Positions 10,880 to 22,165 of a stretch of 64,000 nt of DNA are shown here, piece after piece. The position numbers and the translations under genes were made by a program. Each line of letters opens with the position of its first letter. Position 1 is the first letter of the stretch. This stretch comes from Tricholoma matsutake (lineage: Eukaryota > Basidiomycota > Agaricomycetes > Agaricales > Tricholomataceae), in NCBI GenBank assembly GCA_026075535.2, contig AP026546.1:10416001-10480000 (forward strand), in the 5' to 3' direction. The notes beneath the pieces were generated by a model. It searched no databases. It saw only the letters and a program-made list of their open reading frames with translations, and was not told where the DNA came from.

Positions 10880-12540
10880 TAACCATGATCGCTATAATCG
10901 GGTCGAGGAACCAGTTGAATATAGTTCAAATGAAAGATCGAGGGATCAAAAACGAGGTCGATGAAACTGTGGTTGAGGATGGATGTAATAAAAATTTCGG
11001 GGATGATGACAAGGGTTGCGAGCTGAGGACTATGGATATATGATGGATAGGGAACTTCGAGGGCTATATTGGACTTTGAGGGCAAATGTGAACGTGAACA
11101 CGAAACTGGTTGTGAAATATACAAGGGCAAACACGATATTGAAATAGATGATGAAGTGGACGAGGGCACAGACAACGAGATCGAGGATGAAAATATCGGG
11201 AGTGGCAAGCGCAAATATGAGGTCGAAATGGGCGATGACAAGGATGAATACGACGAGAATATCGGAGGTGATATCGAGCTAGATTGCGGAGGCAAAAATG
11301 GTGTCAGAGCGTGAGTCAAAGTCAAACACAGTAATTCAAAAATTTCGCGTTCTTTGGACAATGTCAAAATTGTCAAAGCTGCTACAATTGGTGCGATAGT
11401 CAAAGGCGAATTTATCAAAGATGAAACTGGTGCAGACATGTGCGATAAAGCTGGAACTATGTGATGAAGACTGCGAGGCATGTCATGACCATTTCGAAGT
11501 GCAAAAATCTCTTGTTCAAGCGCAAGCTCTTTTTTGAGAGCTAGTTCCCATTCGAGCGATGCGATATGAGCTTCTATGTTGTCCAAAATGTGTGTGCTGT
11601 GATGCGTAACATCAAATGTTTGGTTCGATGTGGTCGAAGGTGCAATATCAGTGACAAATGAGGTCGGGACCGAAATTTCGGATGCTATTCTGGTTGGATG
11701 CAAAGCTGCAACAACCGATGCAAAGTTCGATGTGAAATGTTTGAGAATGTGTGAAATATCCTCGGAGTTGATCGATGTGCTAGACTGCGATGAATTCGAT
11801 GTTGAAATCGATTGCTGGGGAACAGAGTACAAGTTTGAAGATGCAAAAACAAATTTCGTGGCATCATGGATGTCGTTCAGAGCATATAGGTCATCGGGAT
11901 AATGATCTGGGAACTTCAGTTCGAGATGATGCACAATTCGAGTCCGTAAATCCATTTGAAACCCTTGAACAAAAGCTTGACTTTGTTCGGCTTCCGAAAT
12001 TCTGTGTTTTGAGCGAAGAAAATTTGTAATGTTGTAGAAGGTCCTATAATAAACTCCTAGATCATTCGAGTCGAAGATACCAATGTGAAGCTGTTTGTGA
12101 ATGAGAGTATCCATGTCCAAAATGCTGTATTTGCATTTGTCTTCTGATCTGGGTTAGAACTTGTGTACTGTGATGTGAAATGCATTAAACAAGGTGCCAG
12201 GCTGGTACTCTGGAAGCGATTCCCAGAGTTCGCAAGAATCGATGTCGACATATTTGCAAGCGTGCTTTTTCTTTAGGTCCTGATCTGTAATACTGCAAGT
12301 TGGGAAGAGAAATTTGAGCTCTTCGAAGTATTTTTGCAGCTCTCTAGGCTGTTTCAAATCGAATTTTGGAGATGTAGAATGGCCACGAGCTGGCATAAAG
12401 GACATCAACATGTTTGAAGTAGATTTTGGGGGCTGCGAAGTCGAAATTCGTGCGATATTGGGTTTCGTATGCTTTGAAGTCAAAGATGGGTAGGGAAATA
12501 GTAAACGGAATGGGCGAAAGAGTGCAAAATGATATTATCA
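10880..12540 (-). pseudogene. gag: gag of a gag-only Ty3 unit
   Basis: This capsid-type protein shares MPARGHS, a PRELQKYFEELKFLFPTC block, an ELWESLPEY block and ELKFPDHYPDDLYALNDIHD with the gags at 19.6-20.6 and 59.4-60.4 kb. The first part (12483-12157) and second part (12120-10880) lie in different frames, so one frameshift falls near 12150. The second part runs 413 codons without a stop. Past the capsid it becomes a Ser/Pro-rich tail (repeated SSISPPIFSS-like words) and shows neither a zinc knuckle nor protease. No pol follows: the 3' polypurine tract comes within 240 nt. This is the layout of a non-autonomous element that supplies only Gag and would depend on pol from a relative. Confidence 0.75.
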
Positions 12541-12703
12541 ATGGTTGAGATACTGTATCGGGATCTCCTGGTTGTTCAGGAGGGTCGGAGGCACTACAAG
12601 TTCAATGTAAAATCGAAATCGTCGAGCTTCCATCAGCCAAAGGCCGAAAAAAATGGTGGTGGAAAGGTGGGGAGGTCCGACGATGAACTGATCTAGAAAG
12701 CCC

Positions 12704-12721
12704 TCGCAGTGGGCTCCAAAA
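12704..12721 (-). other. Primer-binding site of the gag-only unit
   Basis: Coding-strand TTTTGGAGCCCACTGCG follows the LTR end (CATCATCA). The TGG start is as expected for pairing with a tRNA 3' CCA. The same sequence, with small changes, follows the LTRs at 20753 and 60468. I cannot name the tRNA. Confidence 0.6.
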
Positions 12722-13821
12722 TGATGATACTTGACCAGGAAACTCAAACAAAACCCACTATAAGGGCTCAAATGGTATAACACTAGTTAGAGGAAGGTTG
12801 CAAGGTGGTACTAAATATCACCGCTGTAAACCAAGGGTATGAAAACAACTCTAGAGGGTGTGCGATGAAGTTTGATGAGGTTCAAAAGTATTCGAAGCAT
12901 TGCAATGACGTTCAAGAGAAGTTTGATAATGATCGAGAGTATACAAAGTGCTGTGATAGCATTCGAGGGAATTTTAATCAAGTTCGGGAGTGTGCGAAGA
13001 GTGTGATGAAGTTCGAAGAGTGTGCGAAGAGGTCCAATGATGTTTGAAGAGTGTGTGAAGAGGTGCGATGATGTTCAAAGAAGTTCAAAGGCCTTTATAG
13101 AAGATGAAGATGCTTTTGGCGATGGCTGAGGATAGACTATAAAGATGTAGAAAGGTGTCCAGAGAGGATAGACAATATGCAATAGTTTTGAGAAGCTAGT
13201 ACGAGGAGTTCGAGGAAATTCAGTGTAAAACACTGAACTTCGAGACTAAGTCGAGACGCTTGGACTCAAGAGAATGGCTCTTAAATCAGACAATTGGTGT
13301 GAGAGGTCGATCTATTCTGTTCTTCTAAGTAGCTAGTACAAGGCTATATATGTTTGGGAGAAGTGATACTAAAAAGGAAATAAAACATGAGGAATACATG
13401 AGGCAAGATATAAAACAATAGAGAATCTTTGCAAATCATAGAATAAATGAAAGATGATAAGAAGGGAAACGTCTAGAGGCATGATTTATCACTGGTACCT
13501 GTCCCCATTGATCCAATATATCATCAAGATGTCAAAGCGCCACAATTGCATCCTAAAATCCCATCGTTGTGTCTCCTCGTGTCCAGTAGTGCTCAATATG
13601 CGATGCACTAGCTCTTACAAGGTGTGCTGCATGTATCTGAAGGGCGGTGCAATAGGTGTACAGTAGCCAAAGGCGTTTGAAGTGCTGCAAAGTCATTTGA
13701 AGTTGTTTGAAGTCATTTCAGAGCGGTGTCGCAGGGTTTGTAGGGGTTTGGAACTTGCGTGTTGATGTGTCAATGCCTCTGGAGACATTCCCAGAGCTTA
13801 TAGCACACAGTGGACCTATCA
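12722..13821 (-). repeat. LTR type II (shared middle copy)
   Basis: A 1100-bp LTR with the same termini as type I (TGATAGG...CATCATCA on its strand) but a largely different body, closer to the solo LTR at 23153-24157. Its higher-coordinate side carries a polypurine tract and its lower-coordinate side a primer-binding site. It therefore serves as 3' LTR of one unit and 5' LTR of the next. Confidence 0.85.
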
Positions 13822-13841
13822 TCCTCCCCCTTACTGAAATC
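13822..13841 (-). other. 3' polypurine tract of the gag-pol unit
   Basis: Plus-strand TCCTCCCCCTTACTGAAATC abuts the LTR at 13821. The identical 20-mer occurs inside pol of the sister element at 55770-55789, and with one change inside pol of this element at 16516-16535. Confidence 0.8.
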
Positions 13842-13969
13842 CTGACTGTCCCAGTCAGCCGATCAGAGTCACATGCAAAATGTGTGATTGTGTTGAAGCT
13901 GTAACCAAAACTTGAAAACTTCTCGTTCTCCTTCCTCAACCTTTATACTCTCAATACTAGCTTCTCGTT

Positions 13970-15255
13970 ATGTCTCTCCTCGCTGAACTCAATACCAAAG
14001 TCCTCGAATATAACAAATCGATGCCAGATCGCAGTGTCGCAGAAGACCTCGACTTTGAAGTCTGGGGGAAAGGGTTTTGTGAGAAGATGGTAAGTTTTTG
14101 ATTCTTATTCAATATTCGGATTCTAACGCGATATGTTCAGGTGGAATACAATAAATTGGCAGATGACTTGGGCGAGGAACGCGACTTGACTGTGCAGCAA
14201 GTTGTCAACGAGGTTTTCAAGCTTTTCAAACCAATGGCTCGACACGAATGGCTTTCGTGGGGGGGAGACTTTTTATTTGCAGATCTGAGTGAGCAGGTAG
14301 AGCGAGAGCAAAGGGAAGAGGAAGCGAGATGGGTTTGGGAGGAGGAGGAGGCTTGCAGGGTGGAGGAAGATGCAAAGAAGGTGAAGATCAAGGCTTGGAG
14401 GGGGGTGTTAGGAGATGCTCGAAATGCAGCTCTTGCTGTGTTTCGTGCTAAAACTTTGTCGAAGGAGGAACTGCAGCGATGAAACGTGGAGCTTGCAGTG
14501 GAAGCGCAAGTGATTGAGAGACTAGAGGCTGGAGAAGAGGACAAGAAAGAAGATTTGGGAGGATTGCCAATAATCAGGATTGGGAAGCGGAAGGCAGTGA
14601 AGATCGAGGGAGGCAAGGATGAGGAGGACGAGGTAGAAAACAAGCGGAGGAGGTTCACTGAGGGCGGACTTCTCGACTTCAAAGGCCTGGTCAGTTTGGC
14701 TTTGATGCTTTTTTTTTTTCTTTCTGATTGCTAACAATGTTGTAGTGCAATTGATGTGCTAGGATGATATCCCAGCCATCATGCATTGTCAAGGAGGGAG
14801 CTCCGAAGTGCACAAAGTGCACTCAGGCAGCGCAGGGGTGCTACTGGGAAGGGGTCTCAAGGCGGGGACTTTGCAAAGGCAAAGCGAGAAGATTTGGGGT
14901 TGCAAAACCGGATTCGCACCCAAAACCAGGTATGAAACTTATCCGATATAATTTTGTAGTGTATGCTAACCTATCCTTCGAATCGAAAGTACCTCAAATT
15001 CGCACCATGGGTCCCATCACCGACATCAAACTGGTTGCAGGCCCTTTGAAACCATCAAAGGAGAGAAAGAGGTTGTCGAAGGGAAAGCAAAAGGCGAAAG
15101 CAAAAGTATCGCATAGTTTCAAAGAGGGTGAGGATGTCAATGAGGAGGTCATGACTCGTCATCAATTCCTGGTGATGAGGTTGGCGGAGTTGAAGGTCGA
15201 GATGGAAGTCTTGTGCAGTCAGATAGAAGTGGTGGAGGGAATGTTGGAAGAGTAG
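13970..15255 (+). pseudogene. Antisense gene carried inside the Ty3 element, Cys-rich
   Basis: A four-exon gene lies on the plus strand, opposite to the retrotransposon. Exons: 13970-14089, 14141-14689, 14746-14929, 14990-15255; introns of 51, 56 and 60 nt, each GT...AG with a GCTAAC or TCTAAC branch site. All junctions keep the frame. The 372-residue product starts MSLLAELNTKVLEYNKS, has a highly charged Glu/Arg-rich middle likely to form coiled coil (about residues 90-170), a KRRRF basic patch, a Cys-rich segment (CTKCTQAAQGCYW) and a C-terminal helix. The Cys pattern suggests a zinc-binding, possibly DNA-binding protein; function is unknown. Two in-frame TGAs (14480-14482, 14752-14754) fall at likely Arg codons. 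I recall similar proteins from mushroom genomes, but cannot check whether they also sit in retrotransposons. Confidence 0.72.
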
Positions 15256-15560
15256 AAGATTTTGTCGTTCTTTCTGTTTTATAATTTAGATTTTTTGTGA
15301 GTCTCGAAAGTAGCAATAAGGAAAGTAAGAAGGAAAAGAAAGAAGAAAAGAAAAAAAAGGAATAAGGGAAAGGCTCAGTAGATCATCATGGCCAAAAAAC
15401 CCTTTTGGAGTTTGCGCGACCACACTATAATGCGATATCGCGACTTGTATTGTACACTAAAAGAAATTGAGGTCATAGGAAAGTGATCGTGAAAAAAGAA
15501 AGGGGATAATTATTCGTCTTCAAAGTCTGGAAGGTCTTTGGGAATATCTTTGTCAATGTT
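15256..15560. other. Tail-to-tail spacer between antisense gene and pol
   Basis: About 300 nt follow the stop of the antisense gene. They are purine-rich (15320-15370) and T-rich just before, compatible with shared 3' untranslated and polyadenylation sequence. I see no other feature. Confidence 0.4.
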
Positions 15561-18500
15561 CAAAGTGTTTCAAAGTTTTTCGAGTTGTTCAGAGTCGGTA
15601 TCGAGGAAGTTCGGCAGCAGGCGAATTTATTTTCATGCAAAATAGGGAAGGATCCATAAGGAGAGCAACCCATGCGTCTACGAACTGTAACTCGTTCTGC
15701 CCAAAACACCGAGTGTGCTCCAGCTGACCATTTGCTCTGATCTCCATCGACTGCTTTGATTAACGATTGTCAAATATCAAAATGAGCTTGTTCGACAATT
15801 CCATTCAAACAAGAATTGTAGCCACTAATTCAAATGTGGTTGATATGATATCATTTCAAAAGGTACTCCAATGCTGCAATGAATGCTGATCTGTTATCGC
15901 TCACAATTTTGTATAGTGAACCCCATCTACAAATGATATCTCCGAAGATCCAGTCCCCGAGGGTCATGGGCATTTTCTTGTCAAAGGTTTCGCCACTTGG
16001 GATAAGTCATTAGTGAACATCGACCTTGTACGATATACTTGAATCCGGTCGAGGCAGGCATTTGCATGGTATTGATGTAGACTTTGCTGAATAAAGGTGC
16101 AGGTGTGGCGATGGTAGGTGGGATAAGGAGATTTCGAGTTTGTCATACCTGGCACAGGTGGAAAGTGCGAATATACCATGCAATGTCTGCTTTCATGTTA
16201 GGCCACCAAAATTGTAGGGAAATAATGGCTTTCGTTGCAAAGACCATTTTGTGTCCGATATTGTCATGAGCTGCATGAATGACTTTGTGATGATGGTCGG
16301 GAATTGCAACAATTTTGTGAACTCCGTGCGAGTCTTTCCTCCAAAGTTTGCCGCAATCTAAGAAGAATTCGGTGCAATATTGAATGAAGGTAGCGTATTT
16401 GGAATCTAATAAATCTGGAGGTCATACCAAATCCTCTAACCATTTTCGAATGTGAATTAATCTTTCATCTTCCTTTTTTGCATTGTTTGTTTGTGGGACA
16501 TTGTCGTAGGTCGGATCCTCCCCCTTACTGAGATCTGAAGAGAGGGAGAGTGTCAAAACTCGATAGGAAGTGAAGGGTTGAGTCGTAACGGGATTGATTT
16601 GGTGTACAAAACTGTGAAGATGGTCGATCCAGTCTCCAAAATTGTTTTCGTTATCAAACTGGTCATCTTCATCTTGTGGAGGACGTCTTGAAAGTCCATC
16701 TGGACCATGATGTGTACCTGCGACATGAACTAACATGAAGTGAAAAGTGAGGATCAAGACAATCCATTGATTGATGCTAGCACTAGGCACAATATCAGGG
16801 TTTGAGAGCATGCCTTTGATATACCTTGCATTGACTTTGACGATGAGGTTTCAGACCCCTATTAGGTACAATTGAAGTGCTCCGAGAGCGCAATATAGAC
16901 TGTAGAGTTCGAGTTTTGCTTGCGAAACCTGGGATTTGCAGTTGTTAAGCATGATTGAACCGAATTGACTGTAATATCGTTTTCAAGGGTTGTTGGGGTC
17001 GCATTGCATGAGAAAGAAGCCAATAGCAATGTATGAAGTAACGACTGATAAGATAACTGGCACGTTGGATGAGTAGTCGATAGTGCGAATTGCTGGGGAA
17101 TTGATCAATGCTTGCTTCAGGTCTTCCTGTGCTGTGATTTGTTTTGGTCCAAAATTGAAAGGGACATCTTTTTGTGTAAGGTGTATTGGAGCTGTAGCAC
17201 GTTGAGTGACGTTTTGAATAAAGATATGACAAACTCCAATAGTTCCTAGAAATACCTTGACTTTGGTAAGGCTTTGACAAGGCCCCCATTTGCTAACCAC
17301 AGTGATGCGAGTGGGATCGGCCATACAACCTTCGATATTGCATTGATGACCTAGAACAATTATTTCAGGGATGCAAAGGTAAAGTTTCGGACCAGAAAAT
17401 GTTCCTTTGCAATACTTCATGCGTTGGACTATACAATTTAGATTCCCGAAATGCTCCCAAATGAAGCGTCGAATGCCTGGATTATCGGCCATTGTTTCAT
17501 AAGATCCTCCAATAGTTCAATATTCTGATTTTGGACCCTTAACTGGTGTGTCATCGATGTAAGGGATGGTGATATGAGGGATTTTGGGTTGTAGGATAAA
17601 CATTACATTGTCGTGTAAGATTGGAACTGAGTTCATCCAACCCATCGGTAGGGTGACAATTCAAAGCACTCTGAAAGGTGTCTGAAATGTTGTTAGATCT
17701 CGAGATTATTCTGCAACTTTCCTTTCGTCGAATGCGACATATAAGTCCAACATTCCACTGCAAGCGTGTCCGCCAAATTGTTCAGCTAGATGCTTGGGGA
17801 TCAGGATGACACCAGAGTGCTGTATCATTACTTGATTAAGAGGCTTGAGACTGTGAATGATTTGAAGTGATTTTGCGTCTTTCTTTGCAATGCAAAACCA
17901 TCGTGACCAATACAACAAGTTCGATGACTTGTATACTCCTGCTTCTATCTTCTTTTTCAGCATCTCGCAGATCTGTTCGTACAGACCAGGAGGTATAGGG
18001 ATACTACGTTCAACCCATCAAGTGTGAGGAATAACAGGGAATTTGATAGGAGGAAAGAAGTCAGGGTGAAAGCTTCCTCATTCTTGTTTGGTCCATGCAA
18101 AACCTGTTTTGTGATTTTGAATAAAATCATGCATAAGCTTTTGTTCTTCTGGCCATAGAAAATTGGCAGGATGGTTTTTGTCAATAATAACTTTGCGTTC
18201 GAGTGTATATCGGGGAGAAGGGACAAATGATGGGGGGTGAGGATTGAGTTTTGGCATTTGCTCGAGGGGGTTGCCAGTGATTATTTGAATGATGCGAAAC
18301 CGATTGGGTAGTTGAGTAATAACCGGTCAAACTTTCTGTGCAACTGGTTTGTATTTCTTCTTCGAGGCTGCGAAGGTTGGGTATATCAAGTTGGTTGACA
18401 AGACGTGGGGAGGGGAAATGATAGTGGAGTCATGCATAGAGGTGGCCATCGAGGCCAATAAAGACGTTGCATACTGGCGACTAGCCATTAAATATAAGTT

Positions 18501-18700
18501 TGCAAGGATCGAAGAAAAGGAAAAGGGGTTCAAAGAGTTCGAGGAGTCAATATTGGGAATAATCGCAGTGTACTCAATAGTTACAGAGGAATTAGAATGG
18601 TCGAAAGAAATAATGAGGGCACACTGGTTATTCTCCCAGATTTTATCCTCTAGTTGCAAAGATCCTCGTGAACTACTCTTCTTCGTTGATTAGATTGGGG
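15560..18700 (-). pseudogene. pol: pol of the gag-pol unit: RT-RNase H-integrase
   Basis: Read on the minus strand: a linker, RT with MLDLYVAFDER (in place of the usual LDLxxGY), LPMGWMNSVPILHD and a YIDD catalytic box (about 17530-17545), RNase H ending in ASINQWIVLILTFHF and HVAGTHHGPDGLSRR, and an integrase zinc segment (AAHDNIGHKM) followed by the core. This is a recognisable Agaricomycete Ty3 lineage distinct from the chromoviruses, with no chromodomain. The second Cys pair of the zinc segment is damaged (FHLCQ versus CHYCQ in the sister copy). Stops are many and mostly TGA. Compared with the copy at 54.4-57.9 kb about 350 nt near the integrase end are missing. Confidence 0.88.
16516..16535 (-). 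other. Internal copy of the polypurine tract in pol
   Basis: Plus-strand TCCTCCCCCTTACTGAGATC lies in the linker between RNase H and integrase and encodes DLSKGEDP on the minus strand. It differs at one base from the 3' polypurine tract at 13822-13841. Position and sequence suit a central polypurine tract. Confidence 0.6.
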
Positions 18701-18766
18701 AATAGTCAGAATAGCGCAGGATTGTGTCGAGTTCAGATCAAATATAGTTATTGTCTGCGCTTTGTT

Positions 18767-19290
18767 TCAATAATTCTTGACCATACTCTCTGTGAGAACG
18801 TCGAATGGTTGTCCAAGCAGAATGTCATATGCTGGATTGCAGATGATGTGTATTTGCATATAGAGAGTGATGCTACCGACTTTGCAAGGTATGTTCCATG
18901 CTAAACCTAGACTCTGGTCAATACCACCGTTAGCCGATTGCAGAGGGATGTGTATCAAAGGATCGTATGCGAGACCGAGTTTGTGACAGACTTCTTCCGA
19001 CATTGCAATGATCGATGAACCCGGATCGACTACACTGTCTTTTGCTTTTCCTGTCGATGCGAAGTTGCATTTGTGAGGAGGTAGGTACAAATTTTCTTTA
19101 GCGCTGTTGTAGGGATGTATTACTGGTTGCGATGATTGCTCAGAGGTCAAAGATGGTGCCAAATTTGAAGTAGGTGGGTTGGTCGCTGTGGACGATATCG
19201 ATGGTGCAGGTAGTTGTGGGACAAATTGTTCAACCGATGCAGGGATTGAGGGCCGTGAGGTAGGAGCTGTTGGCACATTCAGATCAGTTC
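18767..19290 (-). pseudogene. Retropepsin-like protease of the gag-pol unit
   Basis: The minus-strand frame carries a Pro/Ser/Thr-rich linker and then SVVDPGSSIIAMSEEVC, with the catalytic Asp in a D-P-G-S context, a LAYDPLIHIPLQSANGG segment and a terminal PAYDILLGQPFDVL that matches the conserved ILLGxP end of retropepsins. The sister copy at 58 kb has the same DPGSS motif. A TGA near 19276-19290 separates it from gag at a likely Arg. Confidence 0.8.
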
Positions 19291-20580
19291 ACATAAAAGG
19301 TCTACCACTTTGCAAAGCATATATCTCTTGTTCAAGTTGTGTGATACAATCTTCGGCCATTGTGGATAAGTGGGTAATTTGGTAGACACCCCTGGATGGC
19401 ATTGAAGAAATTGTCGAAGGTGCAATATTATACATTAGCGAAGGGGTAACATTAGATGGAGGGTTTCGTCGAGTCCATTCGTCAATCCTGTCCTTGATAA
19501 AATGACCGGGGATGCTTCGAGGAGTGAATTGACCATTTGGGAGTACGATTTTGCCTTCAGTGTTCTTCTTACACTTTCCTTCATTGATATAAGACTGGCA
19601 AACCAAGCAGTCACTAATAAAATGTCCTGATGCAAACTAAAGTTTCGAGCTGGTCCAAACGAAATCCAGTGTTAGGTCAAGTAGTGTTCATGGTCTTTGA
19701 ACCTGCTAAAGCTGTTACAAGAGTGGCTGTGAATTTCTTGAGGATTGCCATAAGGTCTTCCAATTTAATTTGGGGTGAAGATGTCAAAGTTGTTGGGATT
19801 GCCGAAGGTGCTGAATAATGCGAACTGAGTAGCGATGTTGAATCCAAGCCAATAGATCCTGCTAAAACAAATTTTGCCACTGCGTGAATATCATCAAGTG
19901 GGTAGGGGTCATCGGGGTAGTGATCAGGGAATTTTAGCTCGAGTTGTCAAGCAATTCTAGCCCATAAGCCTGGTTGGAAACCCCAGACAAAGGCTCTGCT
20001 TTTTTCCACATCAGAAATCCTGCCTTTAGTAGATAGAAACTTTGTAATGTTATAGAATGACCAATAGTATAATCCCAAATCGCTCACATTGTAAATACCT
20101 ATGCAAAGTTGTTTGCCAACAAGTTTGTCCATGTCTGAAATTGACCATTTCCAATCGTCTTCAGAACCAGGGTACAGTTGGTGAATAGCGATGTGAAAGT
20201 TTTGGAACAAAATGCTGGCATCATATTCTGGAATCAATTCCCAGAGTTCAGAAGTGTCGATATTGAGGTAGCAACAAGTGTGCTTCTTCATGTCTTCCGA
20301 GTTTGTGACATTGCATGCCGAGAAAAGCAATTCGAGCTCTTTAAAGTATCTGCAAAGTTCCCACGGCTGGGTAGGGTCGAATTTCAGAGCCATGGAATGA
20401 CCACGAGCTGGCATTGTTGCTTGCATAGTCATGAATGTGATGTTTCTAGGAGTAGGGGTTAAAACTTGTGTGAATGATGGTAGAGGAGTCAAAGTTGTTG
20501 GAAGGATGAATGAAGATGTAGATGATGAAGATGAAGAAGTAGAGGGCAATGAGATTGGTGAAGGGAATAGTCAACGATGA
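19289..20580 (-). pseudogene. gag: gag of the gag-pol unit
   Basis: Begins with a Ser/Thr-rich leader and MPARGHS, followed by a capsid region (KYFKELELLF-type, ELWELIPEY, DMDKLVGKQL, GRISDVEKSRAFVWGFQPG), a second part with LKFPDHYPDD, and CMVCQ-type Cys motifs near 19600 just after the CCHC knuckle. A TGA after LWARIA falls where the sister copy has Arg-Arg. The capsid sequence is about as well preserved as in the copy at 59.4-60.4 kb. A broken Gag precursor is all this can encode. Confidence 0.85.
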
Positions 20581-20734
20581 GTCAATTCTGCTGCAGAAAC
20601 AGGTATAAGAATATCTCCCGATTGTTTGAGAGATTCAAACACATGGCAAGCGTCGATTTGTAGGTTTCTAGCTTGTGTTGGCCTAAGCCAGGAGATTCGA
20701 GATGGATTAGGTGATGAAATAATTTAGAAACCCC

Positions 20735-20752
20735 TTGCGGTGGGCTCCAAAA
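20735..20752 (-). other. Primer-binding site of the gag-pol unit
   Basis: Coding-strand TTTTGGAGCCCACCGCAAGG follows the LTR. From TGG it can pair with a tRNA 3' end terminating GTGGGCTCCA. It is conserved at 12704-12721 and 60450-60467. Confidence 0.65.
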
Positions 20753-22088
20753 TGATGATGCTCAACCCGGAAACCCAAACAAAACCCACAAAATGGCTTC
20801 AGATGGTATAACACAAGTCAGAGGAAAGATGGGAGGCCCTCTAGATGTCACCTGTCAGACCGACCAAATAGTCATAAAACAACTGCTTGTCAAAGCAGTT
20901 CAAAGCTAAAAGAATGTGTTTCGAGGAGTTGCAATGATTTTCGAGACGTTGCAATGATTTTCAAGATGTTGTGATATTTTTCGAGGTTTTTTCGGAGAAT
21001 GTTCGAGGAATTTCGAGTGCGCAAATATGTTTGGATGCAAGGTCAGGGGACTAGACAAGTAGTAGAAGTGAAGCAAAGGCGAGTTGAGGGAAACGAGAGC
21101 GAAAATAGCGTAATGCAAGGAATTTTGAGGACATTTAGTGTAAAACACCAAACTTTGGACTGAATAAGACTAAACCGAACTCTCAAATCACTGTGATCTG
21201 GGAGGAAGACAACGACTTTCTTGTTTTTCTTTGTATCTAGTACATCTTTTTATATAAAATAAAGAAAGTACCTAAAAAGGCTAGAGAACATGAGGCAAAC
21301 ATGTGGAAAACTAGAGGCAAAGATAATAGAAGTATATCAGAACAATAAAGCGAGACTAGAAAGGGTGAATATAACACGTGATGAAGAAATAATAAGAAAG
21401 AATAGCTAAAAGCAGACTGTCCTTGTTATAAATTGAATAAAACATCGGAAACTGCTTTGAGCAGATTGTATGCATGCACATGCAGCCGAAATGTGTTCAA
21501 GATACTCGAGATAGTGTCCCATGTGTCCAGAATGCAGCCAAAGATCATTCAAATAGGAAATACTGTGTCTGAAGATGTTTTTCGAGGTTCAATATTTTTT
21601 GAAGATTTTCGAAGTTTCTTCGGACTTCGTTCATGGCCCGATATTGGTGTGATATTGGTCGACAATGGTAGGGGATACATCTGGCATGTGTGCGGTGACC
21701 ATTTGGATAGTGATATAGTGTCCGATGTCAATTTATGATGTTTGATGATTTTCGAAGTCAGTCGAGGAAATATCGGACTTGTTCGAAGGCCGATATTGCT
21801 GCGATATTGCTCGAGACTGATTTGGAACCCATCGACGATGTTCCAAGTGTATATCCTGAGCTGTACGAAGGTCAGGGGAATTGTATTATGGCAGCCGCAG
21901 GCATACAAAGAATTTCGAGGTGTCGCAAAGAGTTTCAAAGTGTTGCGAAGAATTTCGAAGCATTCTCGTGACTTTGTGGAGGTTTGTAGAGCTTCGTAGA
22001 GCTTCGGAGGGGTTCGTATGGGTTCGTAGAGCTTCGACAACAATCGTAGATGTGTTTTCCGAGCTTGAACGACAACGTGGACCTATCA
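20753..22088 (-). repeat. LTR type I (right outer copy, 5' LTR)
   Basis: A 1336-bp LTR, near-identical to 9348-10646 over long blocks (for example from GAGCAGATTGTATGCATGCA on), with small indels and many C/T and G/A differences. It is followed on its own strand by the primer-binding site and gag. Confidence 0.9.
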
Positions 22089-22165
22089 ACAGTTACCTTG
22101 TTTCGAAATTATTCAAAACCCAGTTTAAACTGGTTATAACCGGTCGTTTCACCCTAGTATATGTA
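22089..22165 (+). repeat. CCGGT-word repeat, right half
   Basis: Contains CCCAGTTTAAACTGG and TTATAACCGGTCG, the same degenerate words as 9222-9347 on the other side of the compound element. Confidence 0.6.

Larger units (their letters stand above)
9348..22088 (-). mobile_element. Compound Ty3 element: two units sharing a middle LTR
   Basis: Read on the minus strand from 22088 downward: LTR (22088-20753), primer-binding site, gag, protease, RT-RNase H-integrase, an antisense gene, polypurine tract, LTR (13821-12722), primer-binding site, a second gag, polypurine tract, LTR (10646-9348). The outer LTRs are near-identical in most of their length; the middle one is a different subfamily that shares only the ends and scattered blocks. 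Each internal boundary has the expected primer site or polypurine tract, so these are two units arranged in tandem around a shared LTR. Flanks ACGG (9344-9347) and ACAG (22089-22092) could be a decayed 4-bp target duplication. Confidence 0.8.

Noticed and set aside
11069..11314. Acidic plus-strand frame (DEVDEGTDNEIEDEN-like)
   Set aside because: It is antisense to the Ser-rich tail of the gag at 10880-12120, which is the frame matched by relatives.
18349..18693. 114-codon plus-strand frame
   Set aside because: It is antisense to the protease-RT linker of the Ty3 unit; the minus strand aligns with the sister copy at 57.4-57.9 kb.
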